Assembly (NCBI GenBank): GCA_019425015.1
Contig: JAHYYJ010000006.1
Location: 1-64,000 of the forward strand
Reading direction: 5' to 3'
DNA from: Collinsella sp.
GTDB taxonomy: Bacteria > Actinomycetota > Coriobacteriia > Coriobacteriales > Coriobacteriaceae
DNA length: 64,000 nt
Within the stretch, counting starts at the first letter, position 1, and each line of letters starts with the position of its first letter. The position numbers were made by a program, and so were the translations under genes. Shown in pieces: positions 44,901 through 53,047 of this stretch. Below the pieces are notes generated by a model. That model was not told the origin of the DNA, searched no databases, and was given only the letters and a program-made list of their open reading frames with translations.

Positions 44901-45407
44901 GCTCGCCAGCTCATCCATGCGCGCGTCCGAAAGATCGGAAAGCGCCGCCACAAGGCTCGGGCTCGTGGGGACGGGCGCCGGGAAGGGAAAGTTGGGGTTG
45001 ACGGCCGGCACGGCGGACGCGGCGCGCGCGGGCTGTTTCGGCTGCGCCGTAAACGTGCGAACCGGCGTGCGCAAACCTTCGACGGGCTCGGCGCCGCTGG
45101 CATCCAAATACGCCAGAGCCGTGGCAATAGCGTGCTTGCACATACCGGGGTAACGATAGGCGGCGGGGCAATCGCAGTCGTAGTCGATCACCTCGTGCTC
45201 GTCCATGTCGAGCGCCACGTGCGTCTTGTACAGGTCGCCGCGCGAGCCGCGCACCGACCCCTCAATCGTCACGTTTTTGGAGAAGCGCGAGCCGCTGTCC
45301 TCAATCGACAGCACGGCACCGTTGAGCATGAGCGAACGCCCCTTCATAAAGGTGCCGCTCAACGCCGCCTCTTTGCGAAGCGCCTGCACAAACGTCCCCT
45401 GCGCCAT
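41943..45407 (-). CDS. SNF2-family helicase with SWIM zinc finger
   Basis: An 1154-aa DNA translocase. The N-terminal SWIM finger is CDCPAAYRYPGMCKHAIA (CxC...CxH, about residues 54-72). A long middle region follows, then the SNF2 ATPase core from about residue 700: DDMGLGKTLQ (Walker A), DEAQYIKN (DEAQ), the helicase C domain ending GGVGLNLTAADVVIHYDPWW, and QATDRAHRIGQ (motif VI). Such bacterial SNF2 proteins may remodel transcription or repair complexes. ATG 45407 follows GGAGGAAGTG. dnaE ends 28 bp upstream. Confidence 0.93.
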   Translation of the reverse strand: MAQGTFVQALRKEAALSGTFMKGRSLMLNGAVLSIEDSGSRFSKNVTIEGSVRGSRGDLYKTHVALDMDEHEVIDYDCDCPAAYRYPGMCKHAIATALAYLDASGAEPVEGLRTPVRTFTAQPKQPARAASAVPAVNPNFPFPAPVPTSPSLVAALSDLSDARMDELASMRRKLAGAVDPDAPKAALEPSLVPYYNPLFADRFSWALEFRIRCGSVSYVVKDIDGMADAYVRGGTFSYGKKLTFVHSPEAFDETSAKLLNLVATTVAYLDDITSSRSASYDFARSGFVAERQLPLSEHSIVYVLDLLRGKTISFEPAWSRGTTTHRTYDVAVEMPPEGADEALSKRPPLLAAKIAPAAGGSYDLRLPADAYCFASGDVAYLVDTRRARRTDVAFAQHAAPFLSRLLPCRTPVHIAAEQVGEFCRMALPILRDYTDLTAPAALDTVAPEPSFAMAIGVDDGLVTCKVTVTYGDWSADLFSLGAPGSPFEERRPGVPPRDEVAEFRVMDTAALYFDFHEGGLAFEERDDARLFCLLTEGLSALSELGEVMLSDRLRQVSVRPAPKLSVRATVKSNLLDVELGASGLSAVDLAVYLDSYKRHQTFVRLTSGDIIRLDEGARAAFGLAEDLGVDAVDLLDGVSLPASSTLFVDSMLARTPALEADRDAAFRRTVERLDTLGKMDFTVPASLKATLRGYQVDGYQWLGSLEHLGLGGILADDMGLGKTLQMIAHILTRVEAGDAKPTLVVCPASLVYNWTAELERFAPSLDVCAIVGAKAQRRVQIAGVAEHNVVVTSYDLMRRDIDEYAEQDFARVVLDEAQYIKNPLTQVARAAKRLPAGVRFALTGTPIENRLSELWSIFDFLMPGLLGTRESFAKRFESPVEHAEGDSAARLQALVSPFVLRRVKEDVVADLPEKIEDTVMAQLTGEQRKLYLANQDRIAQQVQHREASEFKKDKLKVLAELTKLRQICCDPHLHYADYKAGSAKLDTCMELVHGALDGGHRILLFSQFTGMLDIIGKRLAKEDIAFLKLTGASSKESRAKMVAQFQAGEVPVFLISLKAGGVGLNLTAADVVIHYDPWWNVAAQDQATDRAHRIGQQHTVTVYKLIAKDTIEERIMQMQESKRDLVNSVLGGDGISSALFTREDVLALLGGDGR

Positions 45408-45435
45408 CACTTCCTCCAATCTCACCCGGGGTAGC

Positions 45436-48400
45436 TTAGATCACCGTCACGCGGCCCTGGTTACCCACAATGGCCTTGGCCTCGGCCAGCAGCGGAATCG
45501 AACGCGCGTTGACCTTGGCAGGTACCTCGGCACGCAGCACGCGCCCGTCCACCTGCTCGATAAAGATCTCCACACGGTCGCCGCCCGGGTTAGCGGTGAG
45601 CACCGTGGCCAGGCGCGCCATATTGCCCTGGCTAAAGCGGCTGTTGGGCACCATGACCTCAAACACCTTGGGCTTGTTGTTCTCCTCGTTGAGCTCGAGC
45701 GGCACGATCTCCTGCGCGATGATCTGGTCGCCGCGGTCCGAGCGCTCGAGCTTGCCCTTAATGCGCACAAAGGCATCGGACAGCTGCGCGCCGGTCTCGG
45801 GATCGACCTCGCCGTACAGGTACCCCTCGGCCTCTTTATAGGTCTTGGGGAACACGACGACGGTGGCCTCGCCTTCCATGTCCTCGAGCTGCACGATGCC
45901 CATGGGGTCACCGTTTTTGGTCACGCGCTTGGACACGCTCGAGACCATGCCGGCCCACCACAGCGCCTTGCCCTCGGGAATTTCCTGGTTGATGGTGCCG
46001 CCCGTAGGATTCTGAACTTCGTAGCCGGTATCGATCTGCGAGAACGAGAAGTCGCGCGCCTTGGCTAGTGCATACTCAAACGGGCGCAGCGGGTGGTCCG
46101 AGACATAGATGCCCAGAACCTCTTTCTCCTGGCTCAGCTTGAGGTGTCGGTCCCATTCCTGGCCGTCCGGATCGGGCACGCTGACCTCGAAGCCCGAGCC
46201 CTCAACGTCGCCAAACATATCGAAGAACGACGTCTGCCCGCTCGCGCGATCCTTCTGGCGCTTTACCGCGGCATCGATGATGTTCTCGGGGTTGTTCTTG
46301 TCCACAAAGTGCATCATCTGACGACGCGGATACCCCGTGGAGTCGAAGGCGCCTGCCTTGATCAGCGATTCGATTACGCGACGGTTGGCCTGGCTCGAGT
46401 CCACGCGCTCGACAAAGTCGTGCAGCGTCTTAAACGGGCCGCCCGCCTCGCGCTCGGCGATAATCGCCTGTGCCACACCGGTGCCCACGCCGCGGATGCC
46501 GGCCAGACCAAAGCGCACGCCCTCCTTGGTAGCCGTGAACTCGGTACCCGACTCGTTGACATCTGGCGACAGCACGGGGATGCCGTCGTGACGGCATGCC
46601 GAGACGTAGTGCACGATCTTGTCGGTCTTGCCCGTGTAGGACGTCAGAACGGCCGCCATGTACTCGTGCGGATAGTGCGCCTTGAGCCACGCCGTCTGCA
46701 TAACCAGGATGGCGTAGCCGGCGGAGTGCGACTTGTTAAAGGCGTAAGATGCGAACTCGAGAACATCGTCCCAAATCTTCTGGGCGACCTCGCGCGTGTA
46801 GTTGTTCTTGATAGCGCCGTTCATCCAGTGGTCGTAGGTGGTCTCGTCCGAGCCATCCTCCCAGTGCAGCACCGTCGACGTGAGCAGCTTGATCTTTTTC
46901 TTAGCCACGGGTTTACGGATACGCGAGTCCGATTCGCCCTTGGAGAAGCCGCACATCTCGACGGAGATGAGCATAACCTGCTCCTGGTAGACCATGGTGC
47001 CGTAGGTTTCGCCCAGGATGTCGTCCAGGCGGTCGTCGTAGGAGACGGCCGGCTCCTTGCCGTTCATACGGTTGATGTAGGACGAGACCATGCCGGCGCC
47101 CAGCGGGCCCGGGCGGTACAGGGCGATCAATGCTACGACGTGCTTGTACTCGGTGGGCTTCATGTTCTTGATCGTGGCCGTCATGCCGGCGGACTCGACC
47201 TGGAAGACGCCGGCAGTGTGACCGGAGCCCATGAGCTTAAAGATCTCGGGATCGTCAAAGGGGATCTCTTCCTCTTTGATGTCGATACCGAAGTTCTTTT
47301 TGATGTTTGCCTTGGCCTTGGAGATAACCGTCAGCGTGCGCAGGCCCAAGAAGTCCATCTTGAGCAGGCCCATGTCGGCAACGGTATGGCCCTCGTACTG
47401 GGTAATCTCGACGCCGCCCTTGGTGTCGAGCTTGGTGGGCACATGTTCGTTGACGGGGTCGCGGCAGATCAGAACGGCGCACGCGTGCACGCCCTCGCCA
47501 CGGGTGAGGCCCTCAATCGAGAGCGCCGTGTCGATGATGCGGCGGGCGTCGTCGTCCTTTTTATAGGCCTCGGCAAAGTCGGGGTTAAACAGATCCTCTT
47601 TGCCGGGTTGTTTTTCGAGTACCTGCTTGAGCTTGACCTTGGGGTCGCTCGAGACCATCTTGGACAGGCGCTGGCCCATGTAGACCGGGTAGTCCAGAAC
47701 GCGCGCGGCATCGTTGATGGCCTGCTTGGCCTTAATGGTCGAGTAGGTGATGACGTGGGTGACCTTCTCGGGGCCGTAGAGCTGGCGAACGTGCTCCACG
47801 ACCTCGAGGCGCCGCTCATCGTCGAAGTCCATATCGATATCGGGCATCTCGGTACGCTGCGGGGACAGGAACCTCTCGAACATCAGGCCGTTCTCGAGCG
47901 GGTCGAACGCGGTGATGTTCATGGCGTAGGCGACGATAGCGCCGGCGGCCGAGCCACGGCCGGGGCCGACGCCGATGCCGTTGTCCTTGGCCCATTGCAC
48001 GTACTCGGCGACGATCAAAAAGTAGGCGGCAAAGCCCTTGTCGCAAATGACCTTGTATTCGTACTCAAAGCGCTCTTTGATGTTGACGCCACCGATCTCG
48101 CGCGTGGCCCAGTCGTCACCATAGTGCTGGCGCAGGCCCTTCTCGCACTCGCGGCGGAACTGGCTCTCGTGCGTCTCGCCGGGATCGAGCAACGGGAAGC
48201 GCGGCAGGATGATGGAGTCCCAGTCCAGCTCCACGTAGCACTTGTCGGCGATCTCGAGTGTGTTGTCGCAGGCCTCGGGGCAATACGGGAACATCGCCCG
48301 CATTTCCTCCTCGGTCTTCATATAAAACTCCGAGCCGGTCATGCGCATACGGTTGGGGTCGTCGACCTTGGCGTTCATGCCAATGCACATGATGACATCC

Positions 48401-49239
48401 TGCACGGGCGCGTCCTCGCGGCGCAGGTAGTGGAAGTCGTTGGTGGCGATGACCTTGACGCCCACCTGCTTGGCAATATCGATGAGCGTGCGGTCCATCT
48501 GCTCGTCGGTCAGGCCGTTGTCGGTGGTGATGCCGTGTTCCTGGATCTCGATATAAAAGTCGCCGGGATCGAAGGTGTCGCGGAAGGTCTCGGCCCACTT
48601 GATGGCGCCCTCCATGTCACCGCGGTCGATGTACTTGGGGATGACGCCCGCGATGCAGGCGCTCGTGCAGATCATGCCCTTGGCGTGGCGGCGCAGGTTG
48701 TCGAGCGTCACACGCGGCTTGTAGTAAAAGCCCTGCACAGCGGCCTCGGAGACCGTCTGCATTAGGTTGACGTAGCCCTCCTGGTCCTTGGCCAGAAGAA
48801 TCATGTGGTAGAGCTCGGGCTTGTGGTCGCGGGCAAGGGTCTCGTCCGGCGTAAAGTAGACCTCGCAGCCAAAGATGGGCTTGATGACCAGAGGCGGCTT
48901 GAGCTCGTCGATGTTGCCTTTCTCGTCCCACATGGCCATGTCCTTCACATACTGGGCATGCTCGCGCGGGTTTTCCTCGGGATCGGGCTCCACCAACTCG
49001 TCGCGGCGATCCTTTTCCAAGAAGGCCTTGTCGTGACTCCAGGTTTTGTACTCGGGCGTGTTGTGGTTAACGGCGTCGCAGGCCAGCGCCAGGTCGGGCA
49101 CGCCATACATGTAGCCGTGGTCGGTAATGGCCACGGCGGGCATGCCAAGCTCAACGGCACGGTTGACCATATCCTGGATACGGGTTGCGCCGTCGAGCAT
49201 GGAGAAAACAGTGTGATTGTGCAGATGGACGAATGCCAT
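45436..49239 (-). CDS. dnaE: DNA polymerase III alpha subunit
   Basis: A 1267-aa C-family replicative polymerase. It has an N-terminal PHP domain (HLHNHTVFSMLDGATR; ITDHGYMYG), palm motifs GRGSAAGAIVAYAM and EMPDIDMDFDDERR (catalytic Asp pair), a third Asp region, a helix-hairpin-helix region (AGIRGVGTGVAQAI) and an OB fold (GDPMGIVQLEDMEGEATVV). Full length for DnaE1. I start at ATG 49239 (MAFVHLHNHT) behind GGAG; the longer frame lacks homology. Confidence 0.97.
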   Translation of the reverse strand: MAFVHLHNHTVFSMLDGATRIQDMVNRAVELGMPAVAITDHGYMYGVPDLALACDAVNHNTPEYKTWSHDKAFLEKDRRDELVEPDPEENPREHAQYVKDMAMWDEKGNIDELKPPLVIKPIFGCEVYFTPDETLARDHKPELYHMILLAKDQEGYVNLMQTVSEAAVQGFYYKPRVTLDNLRRHAKGMICTSACIAGVIPKYIDRGDMEGAIKWAETFRDTFDPGDFYIEIQEHGITTDNGLTDEQMDRTLIDIAKQVGVKVIATNDFHYLRREDAPVQDVIMCIGMNAKVDDPNRMRMTGSEFYMKTEEEMRAMFPYCPEACDNTLEIADKCYVELDWDSIILPRFPLLDPGETHESQFRRECEKGLRQHYGDDWATREIGGVNIKERFEYEYKVICDKGFAAYFLIVAEYVQWAKDNGIGVGPGRGSAAGAIVAYAMNITAFDPLENGLMFERFLSPQRTEMPDIDMDFDDERRLEVVEHVRQLYGPEKVTHVITYSTIKAKQAINDAARVLDYPVYMGQRLSKMVSSDPKVKLKQVLEKQPGKEDLFNPDFAEAYKKDDDARRIIDTALSIEGLTRGEGVHACAVLICRDPVNEHVPTKLDTKGGVEITQYEGHTVADMGLLKMDFLGLRTLTVISKAKANIKKNFGIDIKEEEIPFDDPEIFKLMGSGHTAGVFQVESAGMTATIKNMKPTEYKHVVALIALYRPGPLGAGMVSSYINRMNGKEPAVSYDDRLDDILGETYGTMVYQEQVMLISVEMCGFSKGESDSRIRKPVAKKKIKLLTSTVLHWEDGSDETTYDHWMNGAIKNNYTREVAQKIWDDVLEFASYAFNKSHSAGYAILVMQTAWLKAHYPHEYMAAVLTSYTGKTDKIVHYVSACRHDGIPVLSPDVNESGTEFTATKEGVRFGLAGIRGVGTGVAQAIIAEREAGGPFKTLHDFVERVDSSQANRRVIESLIKAGAFDSTGYPRRQMMHFVDKNNPENIIDAAVKRQKDRASGQTSFFDMFGDVEGSGFEVSVPDPDGQEWDRHLKLSQEKEVLGIYVSDHPLRPFEYALAKARDFSFSQIDTGYEVQNPTGGTINQEIPEGKALWWAGMVSSVSKRVTKNGDPMGIVQLEDMEGEATVVVFPKTYKEAEGYLYGEVDPETGAQLSDAFVRIKGKLERSDRGDQIIAQEIVPLELNEENNKPKVFEVMVPNSRFSQGNMARLATVLTANPGGDRVEIFIEQVDGRVLRAEVPAKVNARSIPLLAEAKAIVGNQGRVTVI

Positions 49240-49342
49240 GTAATGAGCTCCGATGCGGGTTCGTGATCTTAGGGTTACGATTCTACCGCACGGCGCGGAC
49301 GGCACCCGAACCTAGCCCAAACCCACACGGCTCCTCTTGCAG

Positions 49343-49405
49343 TTGCGGTGAAATGCGGACTGTTTGGCGGCTTTTTTGACCAAAACAGTCCGTATTCCAC
49401 CGCAA
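49343..49405. repeat. Long imperfect hairpin upstream of dnaE
   Basis: TTGCGGTGAAATGCGGACTG... (from 49343) is the inverse of the segment ending at 49405, with two mismatches and one indel over about 25 bp. The 13-nt loop contains TTTTTT. It lies between the addA stop and the dnaE promoter region. It looks like a REP-type intergenic repeat rather than a standard terminator. Confidence 0.65.
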
Positions 49406-49417
49406 GTTATCTGAGGG

Positions 49418-52400
49418 CTAGAGGTTGTAGGTGACCACTTGAGGTTCGGCGGGTTCGACGAAGATGGTTGGATCCGGCTGCTCCACGCGGACGAACTTGA
49501 CGGTCACAGCCTCAAAGCCCGCCTTGTGCAGAACATCAGCGTAGACGCGCGCCTGCAGGGCGTGCTTCTCGAGCAGCTGGTCCGGCGTCTCGTCCGGCGT
49601 GCCACCCGTCTTGTAATCGATGACCAGTGCGCGCGACGGATCGGCCGGGTCGGTTGCCAAGACATCGATGGCGCCCTCAGCATAGGCGCCGTAGCGGGCG
49701 ATATCCTCGTCCTCGCAGCCCAGCGAGAAGAACGGCACCTCGGCACGGATGCACGGCCACGCGAGCAGCTCGACACGAACCGACGACTTGAGCCAGCGAT
49801 CCAGAGCGACATCGAAGCGCTCGCGCTGTTCCGGCGTCAGGTGCCACAGGCGAGCCAGGGCCTCGGCACGCTCAGCGGGCAGCGCATCGGCACCCATCTC
49901 GATGAGCCACTGGCAGGCAGCGTGGAAGGCCGAGCCCAGCGCCATGGGGTTGCCAACGGGCTCGACGGCGGCCACGTCTGCATCCGTCATCTCGGAACCA
50001 TCCGACTCCGCATCATCGCCGGACTCGTCCATGGGAACACGAGCCTCGGCGGCACGGTCTTCCGCCTCGGCATGGAGCGCCGCGGCGATTGACGAGTAGC
50101 TATACGAATCACGCATCGGATACGGACAGACACCCATGCGCACGCCCGCTGCCTGGGGATACACGAGCTCAAACACATCGGGCTCGGGGTCGGCAGGACC
50201 GGGCACAGTTGAGCGCGAAGCATTATCAGCGACATCGACATCGCCGCGAACGAGCCTGTCCTCGGCATCCAGCGAAGCGTTAGCCTCAAACGCCTGCTCA
50301 CCAAACGTAAAGTCCGTCAGCGAAATGAGCTCGTAGTCGCCCGGTTGGGAGTTGTCGAACACCAGGCGGTCGCTATCGAGCTGCGGCATGTCCAGACTGT
50401 CGGTCGGCAGGATGCGGCGCAGGACGTCGTAGGTCAGGTCCGTCTCGACATCGAAGGTCGGCGCCGTCACCTTGCCACGGCTCACGCCGGCGTCCATCGC
50501 CAAGATCACCAGCTCGCCCGCACGCGTCATGGCAACGTAGAGCAAGCGGGCCCGTTCCTCGAGCGAAAGCTGCAGGTCGTCGTTGCGCAGGCGGGCAAAT
50601 GCCTCGGCGGGAGAGCCCGTCGCGCATACGTCCTCCATAAGCTCTGGCGGCAGCCACAGCGACGTGCCCTTGCCCTTAAACGCATGCTCAAACTGCTTTT
50701 TGACGTCATCGCCCTTTACGAACGTGCCGTCCGCGAGTTTAACGCCGTCGAAGCGCGCCGGCAGCGCCACGACCTGCGCTCCGCCCTCGACACGCCCCAT
50801 CTGAGCCGCACCCGAAGACTTACGCACGCCAAAGCACTCCGCAACCGCCACGACCGGATACTCCAGGCCCTTGGACGCATGCACGGTCATGATGCGCACC
50901 GCGCCGTCGCCCTCCTCGTTGAGGGCGCCCGGGGCCTCCTTGCCCGCCAAGAAGCGGTCGAAGGCGAGCGCAATGGAGCGCGGAGAATTGCCGAGCTCGG
51001 CCTCTGCCTCGGCCACGGCGTCGAGCGCCTTGAGCACGTTGGCGGCAATGGCCTTGCCCTCGGGGCCGCGCTGCGCCAGACGCACGAACCAGCCGGAGGC
51101 ATTGACCATATCGCGCGCGATGGCGGCGAACGAATCTCGTCCCACGCGACGAAGCGCGTAGCGCAGCACCTCGCGGGCACGCGTCACGAGCGGCAGGCTC
51201 TGCAAACCCGGCACATCGGAATCGCTCATGATGCCCACATCGATATTGCGGCGCGACGTCTCGCCCGTTTGCTCGTCGAGCTTGGTCGCCAGCGCCAGGA
51301 ACTCCTGGGCGCCGAGTGCAAACATCGGCGAGGCCAGCAACGGCATAAGGCCTTGGGCCGTATCGGCCGGATTGGCGAGCGCGCAGACCAGGGCACGCAC
51401 CGTCTGCACCTCGGCCGCCTGGGCAAAGACCGAGCCGCCTGCGATGACGCAGTCGAGTCCTTGGTCGCGGAAGGCCTGCGCGTAGACGTCGGCATTGGTC
51501 ATGCGACCCAGCAGCAGCACCATGCCGCCCTGGGGCTGGCCGGCATCGGCAAGCGCATGGAATCGCTCGGCGATCGCACGGGCCTTGGCCTGCGTGCGCT
51601 CCTGCATACTGCCGCCGGCAACGAACAGCGCCTGGCGGCGCGAAGCCTTTGCCTTGAGCTTGTCCTTGCGTTTGTCGCTCGGTTCAAGATCCAAGAACCC
51701 CTGCATCAAACCACCGGTGTCGCCGTCAAAGACGCGCGCCACATAGCGCAGCACCTCGTCGTGGCTGCGGAAGTTGCGCACGAGTTTGACGAGCTCGCCG
51801 GCGGGAGCATCGGACGTGGTGACCGTCTCGGACGCCGTCGTCGAACCCACCTTGCGCTCCTGGCGGCGAAACACCTCGACCTCGGCACCACGGAAGCGAT
51901 AGATCGACTGCTGCGCATCGCCCACCGTGCACAGCGCGCGCTCGCCCGCACCCGTCAAATAGCGAATCAGATCGACCTGCATCTGGTCGGTATCTTGGAA
52001 CTCGTCGATCATGACCATCTTAAAGCGGCCCTCATAGGCAGCTCGAATAGCCGGGTAGTCGCGCAGCGCCTCGTACGCCATGCGCAGCAGGTCATTGTTA
52101 TCGAGCGCGGACTGGTCGGCCTTGAGCGCACGGTACTCCGCCTCTACGGCACGGGCAAGCCCCACCAGCGCATCGAGCGCCGGGCCGCCGCAGGCAAGCA
52201 CGATATTGATAAACGCATCGGCGGACTCGGCCTTGAGTAGCTCCACCTGCTCCTTTGGAAACGCCTTGCTCGCCCGAGGCATGCTGCACGACATCATGAG
52301 TCGCGCCGCATCCTCCATGGTTTTGCCGCTCGCCTCAAACGCGTCGATGGCGTCGAGTGCCACCTGCGCTTTCTCGGTCGTGGCCTTGCTTGCGCCCAGC

Positions 52401-53044
52401 GCCGCACGATAGGCATCGGCAAGCGCCGAGGTGTCGGCCTGGCCGCGCGCCACGCACACATCGTCCATGCCGCCCGGAAGCTGGCTCGATAGCTCCAGCA
52501 AGTCGCGCACCAGGCCTTTGATGGTGGTACCGGCGCCAAACGTCCCGCCCTCGCCCGCCATGGGATACCAGGCGTAGAGGGCCTTAAGCGAAGTGGCGAG
52601 CTCGGGCGCGGCATCGGGCGCCGTCGCGCGCCCCAGCACATGCTCGACAGCCTGATCCATAAGCTCATCGGTATCGGTAAGCACCGTGAACTCGGGGTCG
52701 ATGCCCAGCTCCAGCGCATGCGCGCGCAGGATACGCGAGCACATGCCGTGAATGGTCGAGATCCAAGCGTCGTCGACGGTCAGGGCCTCCTCGTCCATAC
52801 CCTCTTCGATAAGCGCACGGCGCACGCGGTCGCGAATCTCGGCCGCGGCGTCTTTGGTAAAGGTAATGGCGAGCACCTGGTCCAGATGCTCGACAAACGG
52901 ACCGGATTCGGGCGAGAGCGCATAGACGATGCGGCGCGTGAGGGTAAAGGTCTTGCCCGAGCCGGCACCTGCCGAGACAAACAGCGGGCGGTCGAGCGTT
53001 TTGACGACTTGCAGCTGTTGCGGCATCAAGGTCGAAAGATCCAT
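49418..53044 (-). CDS. addA: Helicase-nuclease AddA subunit
   Basis: A 1208-aa UvrD-type helicase with C-terminal nuclease, processing double-strand breaks with AddB. Motif I is SAGAGSGKTFTLTRRI, motif II is MIDEFQDTDQMQ, motif III-IV TVGDAQQSIYRFRGAEVEVF, motif VI LLYVAMTRAGE, and the RecB nuclease triad is in ALVIDYKTGG. It starts 4 bp after the addB stop, with its GGAGGG site inside addB, so the two are translationally linked. Confidence 0.95.
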   Translation of the reverse strand: MDLSTLMPQQLQVVKTLDRPLFVSAGAGSGKTFTLTRRIVYALSPESGPFVEHLDQVLAITFTKDAAAEIRDRVRRALIEEGMDEEALTVDDAWISTIHGMCSRILRAHALELGIDPEFTVLTDTDELMDQAVEHVLGRATAPDAAPELATSLKALYAWYPMAGEGGTFGAGTTIKGLVRDLLELSSQLPGGMDDVCVARGQADTSALADAYRAALGASKATTEKAQVALDAIDAFEASGKTMEDAARLMMSCSMPRASKAFPKEQVELLKAESADAFINIVLACGGPALDALVGLARAVEAEYRALKADQSALDNNDLLRMAYEALRDYPAIRAAYEGRFKMVMIDEFQDTDQMQVDLIRYLTGAGERALCTVGDAQQSIYRFRGAEVEVFRRQERKVGSTTASETVTTSDAPAGELVKLVRNFRSHDEVLRYVARVFDGDTGGLMQGFLDLEPSDKRKDKLKAKASRRQALFVAGGSMQERTQAKARAIAERFHALADAGQPQGGMVLLLGRMTNADVYAQAFRDQGLDCVIAGGSVFAQAAEVQTVRALVCALANPADTAQGLMPLLASPMFALGAQEFLALATKLDEQTGETSRRNIDVGIMSDSDVPGLQSLPLVTRAREVLRYALRRVGRDSFAAIARDMVNASGWFVRLAQRGPEGKAIAANVLKALDAVAEAEAELGNSPRSIALAFDRFLAGKEAPGALNEEGDGAVRIMTVHASKGLEYPVVAVAECFGVRKSSGAAQMGRVEGGAQVVALPARFDGVKLADGTFVKGDDVKKQFEHAFKGKGTSLWLPPELMEDVCATGSPAEAFARLRNDDLQLSLEERARLLYVAMTRAGELVILAMDAGVSRGKVTAPTFDVETDLTYDVLRRILPTDSLDMPQLDSDRLVFDNSQPGDYELISLTDFTFGEQAFEANASLDAEDRLVRGDVDVADNASRSTVPGPADPEPDVFELVYPQAAGVRMGVCPYPMRDSYSYSSIAAALHAEAEDRAAEARVPMDESGDDAESDGSEMTDADVAAVEPVGNPMALGSAFHAACQWLIEMGADALPAERAEALARLWHLTPEQRERFDVALDRWLKSSVRVELLAWPCIRAEVPFFSLGCEDEDIARYGAYAEGAIDVLATDPADPSRALVIDYKTGGTPDETPDQLLEKHALQARVYADVLHKAGFEAVTVKFVRVEQPDPTIFVEPAEPQVVTYNL

Positions 53045-53047
53045 GGT

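Noticed and set aside
41943..45407. SNF2 protein as part of a DISARM-like or other defence locus
   Set aside because: Neighbours are superoxide reductase and dnaE; no methylase, nuclease or other defence module is adjacent.
46093..48765. 890-codon open frame antisense to dnaE
   Set aside because: A shadow of high third-position GC in dnaE; no recognisable domain, while the minus-strand frame has complete DnaE motifs. The same applies to long antisense frames opposite the DUF4430 protein (12785-14998), fhs, addA and the SNF2 gene.
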